Assembly (NCBI GenBank): GCA_021292165.1 | Contig: CM037877.1 | Coordinates: 106,081,858 to 106,145,857 of the forward strand | Direction of reading: 5' to 3' | Length of the DNA: 64,000 bases | Origin: Shinisaurus crocodilurus | Taxonomy: Eukaryota > Chordata > Lepidosauria > Squamata > Shinisauridae | In this document: positions 1-9,744 of the stretch, piece by piece | How positions within the stretch are numbered: the stretch's first letter is position 1 | Layout of the letters: every line of letters begins with the position of its first letter | Notes under the pieces: model-generated | Databases searched by the model: none | What the model saw: only the letters and a program-made list of their open reading frames with translations | Told to the model about the DNA's origin: nothing | Program-made: the position numbers and the translations under genes

Positions 1-640
1 TGGCTCAGGAGCCTCCCTCCCCTGGGAAGTTAGAGGGAGAAGTCCAGGACATGGACCACCAGGCATCAGCAGTGGATCCAGGGCCCTCCCAGCAGAACCC
101 CAACATTACTCCCCCACCACAGGAGAACATGCAGTCAGAGCTAGTGGAGGAACCACCTCAAGCCCTAGGGAACGACGCTGGCTCAAGCAGAAACCCAAGC
201 CCTCCCTCAAAGGAGTGTTTGCCTGCAAGCCAAGGTCCCAGTGTAATAAAGAGCTCTACTCAGGAGCAGGGTGTAGAAGGAACCTCAGACTGCCTGCAGC
301 AGCAGTGACGTGCAGGTGTGGCTCAGCCAAGCCGGCATAAAAGTCTGCTTCAAATGGTGGAAAACAACACGTCACAAGTTGCTCGCAACCTGCAGTCATG
401 GCATTCCTGCTTGGTATCTCTGAAACTTTCAGCTCCTGTTTAACAACTTTGCTCCTGCTTCCTCCTTGCCTTCAATGACTGATTTATGTCTCTTGACCTC
501 GGCTCCTTATCAGTACATGCTTCTTGCTTTATTTTGGCTTTTGATTGATGACCTCCCAGTAACTGACTATGGACTGTTTAAACATTTGCTCTTTGCTGTT
601 GTTACAATGGGTATAATAACTGCTCCTGTGGAAAGAGTGA
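1..640 (+). other. Unassigned sequence, possibly the 3' end of an LTR-type element
   Basis: Residues 51-308 are open for 85 codons; the product is rich in Pro, Ser, Gln and Glu and has no recognisable domain. Downstream (about 430-600) is a T/C-rich stretch with repeated 'gctcct', 'cttgc' and 'cttgac' words, a composition I associate with LTR tails in reptile genomes. No inverted TG...CA ends, primer-binding site or polypurine tract could be fixed. The stretch starts at the window edge, so the element cannot be delimited. It could equally be a degraded host UTR. Confidence 0.25.
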
Positions 641-1948
641 CAGGAATCCATACAGGCCCGAAACGTTGGCTTATGGGACATTGGTCAAGTATGAACTGGA
701 GTAACCTCTGGACTGAGAGTATGAAAGTATGTGAGAGAGAGACTGGGAAAGGTGAATGTCTGAGTTGAAGTGAAGATAACACATAAATGTAAATACAAAT
801 AGGAGGTGTTAGCCTAAAGGGATTAACACATGCCCAAGAGGGAATCAGGCTGCAGGTTATGTCACTATTAAGGGGGATGATGAATTTATGGATTAAGGAA
901 AAGCAGGAGGTAGGAGGAAATATTGCAAAGAGTATGGTTAAATAATATAACGTTAGTCAGGAAGAAATGTCTAACTAAGGAGAAAACACAATAGAACAAT
1001 AGGGGTGCGGCAACCACCCCTCACCCTATACCAACCCAGGTGGGGAATTGTTGTCTCACCTAGTGACTGAGGACACTTGTCTCTCCTCAGGATCTGCCCC
1101 GCCACCCAGGAGCACCTCCCAGATAGCCAGTGCCTATCACCACACTGCTATTGGGATGACTACCACCACCATGGCTCTTGTGCCACCCAGCCTGGCAAAC
1201 TTAATAGAGGCTGTTCTTTCCCACTATTTTATCCCACCTGTTGTGGGAATTTCCCTTCAGGTATGCTGCCATCAAACCCCTCAGTAGTGTGTGTCCCTTG
1301 CGAGGCACATGGGGTTAACCAAGACCTTATCTAAAATTATAGGTGGAAAACAGACTGTTTACACACACACTTATTATATCACACACAAAAAACCCCAAAA
1401 CTTATTTTGGGAACACAGGTAGGAAATCAGGGTCAGGGAACATAAGGAATTAAAGGGTCAAATATCGCTTAGAGTTATAGAGTATGAGTGTGGATGGTGA
1501 ATTGCTGCCATGCTATCAACGCTTGTATTTAAATCTAAGAGACTATATTAAGGAATCTGTATCTGTTCTATCTTTCATGTAATAAAAATATTCTTGTATT
1601 TTCTAAGTGTGTCCATCTGTTTTAGTATAGAGATAAGTAGAGAACCTACACTCTCAAGCAACACACGCTAGACTCCAGGAAAAGATTCCTGCACCTTTCG
1701 GGTTAGCGTGGGGTTGGCGCAACTGGTACCAACTAGGGGTACCAACTCTGACACTATCCAATTGTAACACTATCACCCTTGGAACTAGGACAATAGCTTA
1801 GAAGTCCAAGTTAGCATGTAGAGGTCAGGAAGCTGGGCACAAAAGCTTCCAGGGTGGAAAGTAGTCAATGTCTTAATGAAAGCGAACCCTATGGAATGCA
1901 ACCTGGGTTAGAAAATTTAGTCAACACAGCACCATGGTTAATTCGGTA
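641..1948. other. Unannotated region
   Basis: No coding region or recognised repeat family was found. Short open frames at 1048-1334 overlap in two frames and have no domain signature. The sequence is moderately A/T-rich, with a small inverted motif near 1388-1412. It probably holds old, unrecognisable repeats. Confidence 0.4.
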
Positions 1949-2610
1949 CAGATGGAAAAATCTGTCAATTTCAGTTTCTCTCAGTTTCTCATTTTTAGGT
2001 TTGGTTCAGCTTGAACTTTGAGAATTTCTCCAGTCTTAATTTTGTTTTTCCCTGAACTCTGAGAATGCTTTTTTAAGTTCACATGAAAACTCATATTATT
2101 GTACACAATTCTTCTAATACATGTATCTGTATGCATTTTTCGCTAACCTACATTTTTTTTGCAAGTAATTTTTCTAATGTAATGCATTTTTTAGCATTGT
2201 TTTCCTTAATATATGCATTACTGTATACATTTTTTTTTATTGGAGATCCAGTGTGGCGTAGTGGCTAGAGTGTTGGACTGGGACTCGGGAGATCCGGGTT
2301 CTAGTCCGCGCTCGGCCACAAAACTCACTGGGTGACTTTGGGCCAGTCACTGATTCTCAGCCTAACAGGGTTGTTGTGAGGATAAAATGGAGAGGAGGAT
2401 GATTATGTAAGCCACCCTGGGTTCCTTGCAGGAAAAAAGGTAGGGTATAAATATAATAAATAAAATAAATAAATAATAAAAATTCATTCCAATATTTGGA
2501 AAACTGAATTTAGAAGGCTAACAGTTTTGGATCACATAGTGGTTCCAAAGTGTGAAATTAGGTAATTTAGGATTAAAATGGAAACTGAACAAATGTCTGC
2601 CCCATCCCTA
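1949..2610 (+). mobile_element. TAGGGATG-type MITE, family G, split by a SINE
   Basis: The left end reads 'acagatggaaaaatctgtc' and the right end 'ccccatcccta', a decayed version of the TAGGGATG/CATCCCTA termini seen on many elements here. The interior ('caatttcagtttctctcag', then T-rich) matches the reverse complement of 47085-47527, so this is a multicopy family. It carries a MIR-like SINE at 2242-2480. No transposase frame is present, so it is non-autonomous. Confidence 0.6.
2242..2480 (+). mobile_element. tRNA-derived SINE with MIR-like core and L2-like tail
   Basis: The head has a tRNA-like A box ('tggcgtagtggctagagtg') and B box ('gggttctagtcc'), the internal RNA polymerase III promoter of tRNA-type SINEs. 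It is followed by a MIR/CORE-like segment ('gggttgttgtgaggataaaa') and a tail 'gccaccctgggttccttgca' ending in A/T-rich 'aataaataaa'. The tail resembles L2-type LINE 3' ends, implying mobilisation by an L2-like reverse transcriptase. Related copies lie at 20303-20549, 34048-34270 and 59344-59597. It sits inside an older MITE. Confidence 0.85.
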
Positions 2611-3118
2611 TTAATCGGGCACCAGAGTTGAAGCCTGACAGATTTTGGAATTTACTGCCTTTTTAGGCCTCAATACCTGACAGAACATAGGCTTGCTTGG
2701 CAACCCTACTGAACCATTATGTCAGAGTATGAAATAGAACATGAAGTGGTCCACATTTGGGTGAATTTTAGTGGTCAGTTTTAAAATGATTATTACAGAG
2801 CTGTAGGAATGTGGAAGCACCATCCAGAGAAGAATTTATTGTATGTACAAAACCACTTGGGATAAACTGTTGCAACCAAGCAAATCCTGCACAGCCTTCA
2901 GGCAAAATGATGTTTGTTGGTTTGTAGAGCTGTTCCCAAAGAACCTGGCTCAGAGTAACAAAAGATGAAAAGCACAGCTTATTGAAGGTGGCACACCTGT
3001 ACAAGAGCATGCAGAGTCCTCTAATCGAGTTCTACACTACACCTGAGGGACAGCTATTGCTAAGTGGTCACCTGAGATAATTATTTTTGCCAGCACTAAC
3101 TTGCATCTAAAAGCACCC

Positions 3119-3283
3119 CACCTGTGGCCTATGCTGGCTCAGCTTGTCTGAGCATGGAAAGCTAAGCAGGGTCAGGCCTGGTTATTACTTGGATGGGAGA
3201 CCCCTCCTCTAGTTTCCTGCATTGAGCAGGGGGTTGGACTCGATAGCCTTGTAGGCTCCTTCCAACTCTATGATCTATGAAAT
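3119..3283 (+). mobile_element. 5S rRNA-derived SINE with CR1-type 3' tail
   Basis: Positions 3121-3202 are clearly derived from 5S rRNA: 'gctaagcagggtcaggcctg' and 'acttggatgggagacc' match the box A, intermediate-element and box C promoter region of vertebrate 5S genes. The 5' half is diverged. At 3203 it switches to 'cctcctctagtttcctgcat' and then to a CR1 3' end ('ggttggactcgatagccttg', 'tccaactctatgatctatga'). A second copy with the same junction lies reversed at 45965-46080, so this is a SINE family and not a chance fusion. Head and tail imply Pol III transcription and CR1 mobilisation. Confidence 0.85.
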
Positions 3284-3529
3284 CACTAAGGGAGGGAAAG
3301 GTTTATATGGGTTAGCTCTTGCTTTCTAGATCTATGTTGAATCATATTTCTAATCCACTGATGTCTTTTGTCTTTTTTTTTAAATTAAGGGGCAACAGTA
3401 TAACAGTTAAAAATATATCTTGTAACAAGATAGTTACAAGCAGTACATAACATATTCATATCCAAAGTACTAGCTGGTCACATTCATGCTGAGTGTTGCC
3501 AACCTACCAGAATTTGATAATAACGTATG

Positions 3530-3722
3530 AAGCTGCCTTATACAAAGTTAGAGGATTAATTCATTCAACTTAGTGTTCCCCAGCCTGGTGCCCTCCACAT
3601 GTTTTGGACTACTGCTCCCATCAGGGGATTATGTGAGCTGTCGTTCAAAACATTTGGAGGGCCCCAGGCTGGGGAACACTGATCAAAATGAATTAATGGT
3701 CTAACTTTGTATAGGGCAGCTT
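3530..3722. repeat. Composite palindrome with hAT-like MITE arms
   Basis: The left arm (about 3530-3612) is the imperfect reverse complement of the right arm (about 3641-3722). The inner arm 'gtgttccccagcctgg' / 'ccaggctggggaacac' matches a widespread hAT-like MITE type. The outer arm 'agctgcc..tatacaaagtta' resembles the 3' part of the tRNA-Ala SINE. Because both components are mirrored, the structure looks like an inverted duplication of a composite and not a simple MITE. Confidence 0.7.
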
Positions 3723-4086
3723 ACTATGCTTTTTGATGAGATGAGGAGAGTTGTTGTCCAAAAACAGCTGGAGGGCACCTGGATGAGAAAGCCTGGTCTG
3801 GTTCTACACCACAGGTGGGGAGAAGGTAGATCTGGATCTGCTGGTAGATCTCTGACTGATTTGCAGTAAATTGGCAAGAGTTTACGACTCCCAGTTGTTT
3901 AACAATAGCAGCAACACAATGAGCCCCCTCTCCCCCAGTACTGAGGACATGAAGAAAGCTTGGGGGAACCAGGATGGGATTTTTGTGTAGAAGGATTGAC
4001 TTTTGCACCAGGCTCCATTTGGTGGATTTCAGGGTTCTACTAAAAAAAAAAAAGATCCTGAAAGCCTGAAGTCTTCCCATCACTGG

Positions 4087-4830
4087 TCTTCACTGTTTAG
4101 CAGCTTTTTGGGGTTCTCAGACCAGCATATTTCCCAGCCTGACCTGGAGATACCAGGGACTGAACTTGGGACTAGGGATGTGTGAGGAATCTGATAGGGG
4201 GTGAAAATCCAATGGATTTTCACAATTCAGCCCCCTGGATTCTGGTTCGCCAGCTCTGCACTGTCTGGCGCCCACTCACTATGATGCAAGTTTTGCTAGC
4301 TCACGGACTTCCGTCTCTAAAATGTGCCGCAGTTTGCACGTTTAAAAAAAAACACACACAAAGGAAATTTGCTCAAATTGCGTAATTTGCGCAATTTGTG
4401 TAACTTTACACAAATTGCGTAAATCACAGTATTTTGCACGTTTTGCGCAAATCAGCACCCCAAAAGCAGCAAATGGATCTAGCACGATTTGTGCAAATAG
4501 TGTGATTTTACACAAATCATGCTAGATCCACATGCTCTCCGGCATCTGATCTGTGCAAAACATGCAAAATGCCACGATAAAGTTATGCAAATTGTGCAAT
4601 TTGTGCAAATTTCCTTAGCACTGGGGGGGGGGGAGTGCAAACCGCGGCCCATCTTAGAGACGGAAGTTTGCAGAAAACCCCCTGACTCGACCTGCTTTTG
4701 ATCATCGGGTCAGAAGAGGGCAGGAAGTCCATCGAGTTCAAATGAGCTGGACTTCCCAGTGTCAGTAGTACCTCCCTTCCTGGGACCTTTTCTATGGAAG
4801 GTATGTGCTCTATCAATGAGCTATGGGCTG
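4087..4830 (-). mobile_element. tRNA-Ala-derived SINE interrupted by a MITE
   Basis: Read on the minus strand, the element starts near 4830 with 'agctcattgatagagcacat', a tRNA A-box region. It continues into 'aaaggtcccagg', is broken at 4779/4172, and resumes with the B-box region 'gttcagtccctggtatctcc'. This head resembles alanine tRNA. The same SINE type occurs at 57405-57556 and 61312-61503, where head and body are contiguous. The interruption is the 606-bp element at 4173-4778. Confidence 0.7.
4173..4778. mobile_element. TAGGGATG-type foldback MITE, family A
   Basis: The left end is 'tagggatgtgtgaggaatc'; the decayed right end is 'acctccctt'. It interrupts a tRNA-Ala SINE and is flanked by 'cttgggac' (4165-4172) and 'cctgggac' (4779-4786), an 8-bp target duplication with one mismatch, which points to a hAT-type transposase. 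The interior is a long imperfect inverted repeat: 'ttccgtctctaaaatg' and 'gcaaattg'-type words recur in reverse order around a centre near 4480. Related copies are at 14502-14997, 49103-49679 and 63770-64000. Confidence 0.8.
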
Positions 4831-4849
4831 CCTCTATTGCCTTGATTCT

Positions 4850-5285
4850 ACCTAGTTTCCGGGGGGTCTTTTGGGTGCCATCTGTGACGATAACGTGGCC
4901 GGTTATTTAAATTTTATTTCTCTCCCTACCACCTGGCTGTTAGTTCACATTCACTAACCCCGTGGCTGAGATATGTTGCTCCAGGGCATCAGTTCCCTCT
5001 CTGTCACAAGATTTCCCTCTCTCATCAGACAAACCCGAGCGGACAATCTGTCTGTGGGAGATTAACTCTCAAAATACCAGGGCTGGTTATAGTGGTGTTT
5101 ATTTTTTTAAGTAAACATTTCTCTAAGCAGGCACAACTTCTTTTCTCTAACACTCTAAACCCTCAACTAAACTATCTCACACACACAGGCACATATAAAC
5201 ATAGAGCTCCCCCTCCCATCAGAACCCTCTCCAGGTGAGCCCCGATAGGCTGTTGGGCGCATCTACTCTGCCTAACTGTTAACCC
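4850..5285. other. Unassigned A/T-rich region, possibly an LTR remnant
   Basis: No coding region. The stretch contains C/T- and A-rich low-complexity runs ('cactctaaaccctcaactaa') similar in style to the insert at 36785-37391, but no terminal repeats were found. It is listed only as a possible degraded LTR or unknown repeat. Confidence 0.25.
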
Positions 5286-5288
5286 ATT

Positions 5289-5411
5289 CATCACACCATC
5301 CTATGCAAGTTTAGATGGAAAAAAGTCCTACAGTTCCCAGCATAGCTGGCTGGGGCATGCTGGGAATTGTAGGACTTTTCCCCCACCTAAACATGCATTA
5401 GGATTGTGCCT
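5289..5411. mobile_element. Palindromic foldback MITE, family H
   Basis: The ends 'atcctatgcaagtttagatg' and 'aacatgcattaggattgtgc' are imperfect inverted copies. The body folds on itself ('aaaaagtcctacagttccca' against 'tgggaattgtaggacttttc') around 'tggctggggcatgc'. Two further copies lie at 34710-34816 and 60119-60243. There is no coding capacity. Confidence 0.8.
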
Positions 5412-6759
5412 TTTCTGTGTTAGGCAAACATGATAGCCACTATACTTCAGAAATGCACACCTGTTCAGCTGGCGGAATGGTAAGATGTAAAGCCAGAAAA
5501 GGTCACTGTGGTGGTCACGATCTTGCCTGGTGTGAGCACACATGCAAGGAGATAGCTGCAGAGCTCAATGGATAGCTTCCTCCCCTCAACCTGGGGCACC
5601 ACAGCCCACTGACCATTATCCATATGGGGTAGACTGGTGTTTATTCAGTTTTCTAACCCTCCCTCTCCAACTTGCGCCCAGCCTAGAATTTACTCCAAGC
5701 TTTGCTACATTCTAATGTGTTACACTTGTAGGCATCTCCGTTTTGATTTTGGCAGCCAGCCAGCACCTATGACCTTTCATAAGCTGTCATCTGTCAAAAT
5801 ACTACTTACCATTGCGTGTCAAGTGAGAAATACAATTACGTGGGACTACTGTAAAATACCATGAAATATAAAATGCTGTTGCATGTTGACGGTCAAATAT
5901 CAAGAACTGAAATGATGTTTCAGAGGTCAAATATAGATACCAAGCATTTAGTGGATACTTAGCGAGTCTTGGAGCATTCAGAGAGCATGATCTGATGAAC
6001 ATGCAACATTCAAAATGCATGGAGGAGAGCAAATTTGTTGGAGCTCTAGACATGATCTGACTCTCAGGATGAAGAGGAGTAAGATAACGACTCAGTAAAA
6101 CTATGAACATTGTGCAATGCAGAAAGAGGAGGAAAAATCAGTAGAATGCTGTAATTTTGTCACTATCCACATTAATTACTTAGGATTAGTTTGAATAATG
6201 AATAAACGTTTCATCCAACATTCTTAATTAGAAACAGGACTTTAAAATGGTGACAAGATCTAGTTTGAAAGAAATTACTAAATGATCCATTTCATTTTTT
6301 GGGGAAAATCCTACTAATTATCTTTCTTTCTTTTTTAAAAAAAAATCCCCACCCCCGCCCTACAGACACATGCTATCTTGCAAGTACTCCATCTCAACTC
6401 CTTTGAGTGAGTTCATTTGCATAATGTTTCAGGTACTAATTAGAAAAGTGGATTAACACACACACACGTTCTTGGTATTTTTCACTTCCCCTGGCCTATC
6501 CAAATTCTGATTATATCTGAATTTTTACATAGTAGTACTTCTGTCATTTTCAACATTATTGCTTAATTATGGTGAGAAGTTCATTAATTATACTAAGCAA
6601 TATTGTTTGAGGTGTAAGAAGGTACAAAATCTAGTCCCCCCCTACAAAAAAAAGAAAGAAAGTAAAAAGGTACATTTGCTCTCTGTTCACATGGACCAAT
6701 GATGAGGCCTCATAGACTTGGCCAGGGCCCCGCGTAAACTGAGTTGACATCCCAGAACT
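5412..6759. other. Unannotated A/T-rich region
   Basis: No convincing coding frame or repeat family. The segment near 6540-6610 ('cttaattatggtgagaagtt', 'cattaattatactaagcaat') has clustered homeodomain-like TAAT cores and no repeat signature, so it could be conserved non-coding sequence. That is only a guess from composition. Confidence 0.3.
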
Positions 6760-6972
6760 GGTGGAGAGGCTGGTGGCTCCAATGTCACTGAGGCGGTGTA
6801 TCCACTCTGGGCTTTCGTCTGAACTTTTAAGGAGCTGTCCATGGTGCTGAACCTACTTGGGGGGTTTAGGGGATGGGGTTCAGCACCATGGAGAGCTCCT
6901 TTAAAGTTCAGACGAAAGCCCAGAGTGGATACACCACCTCAGTGACATTGGAGCCATCAGCCTCCACTGCCC
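6760..6972. repeat. Near-perfect inverted repeat, 83-bp arms
   Basis: The left arm 6771-6853 and right arm 6877-6959 are reverse complements with 4 mismatches in 83 bp, separated by 23 bp ('tacttggggggtttagggga'). Weaker symmetry continues outward to about 6760 and 6972. The arms do not match any repeat family recognised in the window. High identity implies a young inverted duplication or a foldback element. Confidence 0.95.
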
Positions 6973-7094
6973 AGAACATGACCAGGGGGTTCTCTGGCAG
7001 GCAGTCAAAGATTTCTTGGCACATTAGTTGATGGGAAAGAGTTCCCAGGGAGTAGAAAGTCTGGAAACTGCTGCTTTTGCTACTTGAAAGTCTT

Positions 7095-7340
7095 ACACTG
7101 GTGCAGCTGTAGGTGAGAGGAGATGAGAAGTTGCCACAGCATTGTATTGTATCTCCTGTCATTTGAAGGATCACATAAAACTGCCTTAAGTCAGAGCATT
7201 GGTCCATCCGGTCATGTGTTGTGTAGTGCAGCTGTATGTGAGAGAAGAGAAGGAGTTGCCACATGCATCATGGTGTTGTATTATCTCCTTTCCTTGGAAA
7301 TAAAACTGCCTTAAAGTAAGACAGGCCATTGGTCCATCCC
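7095..7340 (+). repeat. Diverged tandem direct duplication, about 120-bp unit
   Basis: Unit 1 (about 7098-7215) and unit 2 (about 7218-7340) share, in the same order, 'gtgcagctgta.gtgagag', 'gttgccaca', 'tgtatt.tatctcct', 'aaaactgccttaa' and 'cattggtccatcc'. Divergence is moderate, with indels. The 'cattggtccatc' and 'cagtattg' words also occur in the tRNA-Ala SINE type, so unit 2 may derive partly from that SINE. A 118-codon frame on the minus strand at 6908-7264 crosses unit 1 and is probably not a gene. Confidence 0.65.
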
Positions 7341-7764
7341 CCCAGTATTGTTTTCTCTGACTGGAAGTAGTTCTGCTGTTGAAGTCCCTCATGCTTTGGG
7401 CTGAGCAGACCTTTTGGCTTCCAGGTGTACAACTTGGACGCCTTTTTGATTATGTAATCCTGTGTCCTGTTCACAGAACAAAGTCACACAAGGAGACATT
7501 CTCAGGCTGAAGCACATATTGCATTACCCCATTAGCCCAATTCTGGTTTTGGCAATTCAGGTATGGGAGGGTTAAAAAAAAGCATAGTCAAAATGTACAA
7601 GTCCTACCCCCAACATCCCCAGGCATGCAATGTCCTCTTCAGACCTTCATGCATTAAGTGTAAAGGTCTGAAAAGGGTTTCTAAGTGTGTTCCTTTTCAA
7701 TGAGGTCTGTGCAAAAGCTCTTCCCAGTGAATTGTGCCCTGTGGGCATTTGTGTGTGCATGACG
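7341..7764. other. Unannotated region
   Basis: No recognised coding region or repeat. A T-rich segment with a poly-A run lies near 7575. The left end of the foldback element follows at 7765. Confidence 0.4.
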
Positions 7765-8298
7765 TAAGGATGGGTGCCAAGCCTGGCACGCAGCTCGCGG
7801 GGCGCTCGGTGATTGCCGCTGCCACATGAGCCAAGCCGAGCCTCCAGCGAGTGCCAGCTGAGGCGCTCGCTGGACTTCCAGGTCCCCGGCACTACGTTTT
7901 TCATATAAAAAGCAGCGTAAACTATGTCGAAATAGCTGCAATTGGCGTAACCAGCACTACCTTTTTTTACGTTAAAAACAGCATGAAATACCTTAGAACA
8001 ACCGCAATTTGTATGATGTATGCAAACTATGCAAATCGCGGTTGTTCTAACATATTTTACGCTGTTTTTAATGTAAAAAAATGTCGCGCTGGTTACGCAA
8101 ATTGCAGCCGTTTTAACATAGTTTACGGTGTTCTTTACGTAAAAAACATAGTGCCGGAAACCGGACGTTCCTTTCCCCGGCTCAGCTTGCGAGGATGCGA
8201 GCTGAGCCGGGAAAAGGTAAGTCGAGCGGAGCTGGGGGGGGCAGCCTGGTGAGTTCACTGAGTTTCCACCCCCCTATTGAGCTACGCGCACAACCCTA
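7765..8298. mobile_element. Large foldback element, family D, with 125-bp internal arms
   Basis: Arms at about 7886-8010 and 8031-8157 are reverse complements with scattered mismatches, for example 'ccggcactacgtttttcata' against 'acgtaaaaaacatagtgccg'. Flanking GC-rich blocks are partly mirrored too ('gagccaagccgagcctccag' region against 'cggctcagcttgcgaggatg'). Read in reverse, the right end 'tagggttgtgcgcgtagctc' matches the left end of 33868-34344, so this is a family. Open frames occur on both strands (7851-8252 + and 7647-8258 -) and encode near-identical peptide strings because the DNA is palindromic. They have no known domain. Confidence 0.85.
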
Positions 8299-9319
8299 TG
8301 TGTGATCCTCCTCATTATGAAAAGACCTGTCAGAAAATGTGAAGACCCCTATTAAGCATGACAGAGTGACGTTACTTCACAGTATGATGCCGTCTGTTCT
8401 GTAAAGTATTTTAAAAAGCTAGGATACCAGAGACTAATTTTAAATTGTACTGTCAGATTTAGACTTCAGAAGATCCTTATCATAGTCAGAATAACAATCA
8501 AGATATTTTTGGCAACTGAATTTCTTCAAGGCTTTTTCTGCCCCCACCTTCACTCTTTGCCTACTTGTCAGTGCCACACAACCCATATGTGTAAAATTAA
8601 ATCTTTGTCACACACACATCCAAAGTCCAGGTATATAGTATTGCACATGTTTAGAAATGCTGCTAATATTGCTAGTCTTTCGATTCCCATGTAAATAGTG
8701 CTTAATTGGAAAACTGTTTATATGCCACAGTTTGGGGACTATGATCAAAGTTTGAAATGAGAGCAGCAAGGCCCAGGGGCTTGAGCAACTGAAGAACTGA
8801 AGAATGGGTCTCCTCTTGTGTTTGAGAAAAGGAGGCCCTTTCATGAATGATTTGCCATAAACCCTTTCATTAGCAGATATTCATCTCAGAATGTATTATT
8901 CTGTCATTGCCAATGTAACTTGAAATGACAGATGGATATTTCCCTTTTGACCTTCCATGTTCCATGAAATTAATGGCCCATTACTCTAGTTGCCTGTTCA
9001 GTGATGGCCAGCAATTTGACTAAAATGCTTTTATTGACAGCCTGGTTAATGTTGTAAGTTATGTTTGCAGACTTATTAATAGTCTTGGATCAGTGCATCG
9101 AGAAGAGGCAATGGGGAATAGTTTTGCACCAAGGCATGTGTACTATTTTGCAAAAGATATCCATTATTTGTCCTAACGGACAATATCAATGTCCAAATGG
9201 ACAATGCTAGGACCTGAGGATGCAGACTCTGATGTACGGAAGGGAAGGGATGGGGCTGACTTTTGGTTTGAAGGGGTTGCCCAAAAAATGGATGGATGAA
9301 TCTGTGCACCTAATATATG
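8299..9319. other. Single-copy-like region, candidate conserved non-coding element at 8860-9060
   Basis: No recognised repeat or coding frame. The part at about 8860-9060 has a balanced composition with TAAT and TTGAC-type words ('aattaatggcccattactct', 'tttgccataaaccctttcat') and none of the window's repeat signatures. This is how conserved enhancers often look, but conservation cannot be judged from one sequence. Confidence 0.3.
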
Positions 9320-9320
9320 C

Positions 9321-9357
<37 letters not shown>
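9320..9357 (+). repeat. (ATT)n microsatellite
   Basis: About 12 uninterrupted ATT triplets. It gives spurious poly-Ile frames on both strands. Confidence 0.97.
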
Positions 9358-9744
9358 GAATTCCATTGCAAAATTTGGCAGAGGGCAAATATCAAAGGAT
9401 AACTGAGTTAGTTAGTGTATTGTTTCAAAAGTGTGGAATTAGGTAAGTTCATATTAAAATGCTAGCTTAACACATTTCTCCTGCTTCCCTATAGCTGGGT
9501 CACCCAGCAGGTATCCCTGCTGGCCAAGCATGTGGGGCTCTTCTGGACAGTATTTCTGGCCCCTGTAGTTGCAATTCTGATATTTATACCCCTTGGCTAT
9601 TTCAAATGTTTGACTGATTTAATCCTCATCAGCAACTGCCCTAACCAGGCATAAAACAAAATAGAAGTGTCACCGTTTCCTTGAAATGTGATAGGTTATC
9701 AGGACATACTGACACAGTTTCCTCCTCTTAGAGTGCTATCCAAC

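Noticed and set aside
51..308. 85-codon frame at the window start as a host exon
   Set aside because: Low-complexity Pro/Ser/Gln composition with no domain or splice context. It is kept only as part of an unassigned region.
2242..2480. Genuine tRNA gene
   Set aside because: The A and B boxes are present, but the cloverleaf is not maintained and a SINE core and tail follow. The same sequence recurs at several loci.
3119..3283. Functional 5S rRNA gene
   Set aside because: The first half is strongly diverged, and the sequence continues into a CR1-like tail in place of a T-run terminator.
6908..7264. 118-codon minus frame adjoining the inverted repeat
   Set aside because: It looks somewhat protein-like but overlaps a palindrome arm and a tandem duplication. 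No family was recognised and there are no splice signals. A retrocopy fragment cannot be excluded.
7647..8258. 203-codon minus frame and its + strand counterpart 7851-8252
   Set aside because: The similarity of the two peptides follows from the DNA palindrome. They have no known domain, and the frames extend into unrelated flanks.
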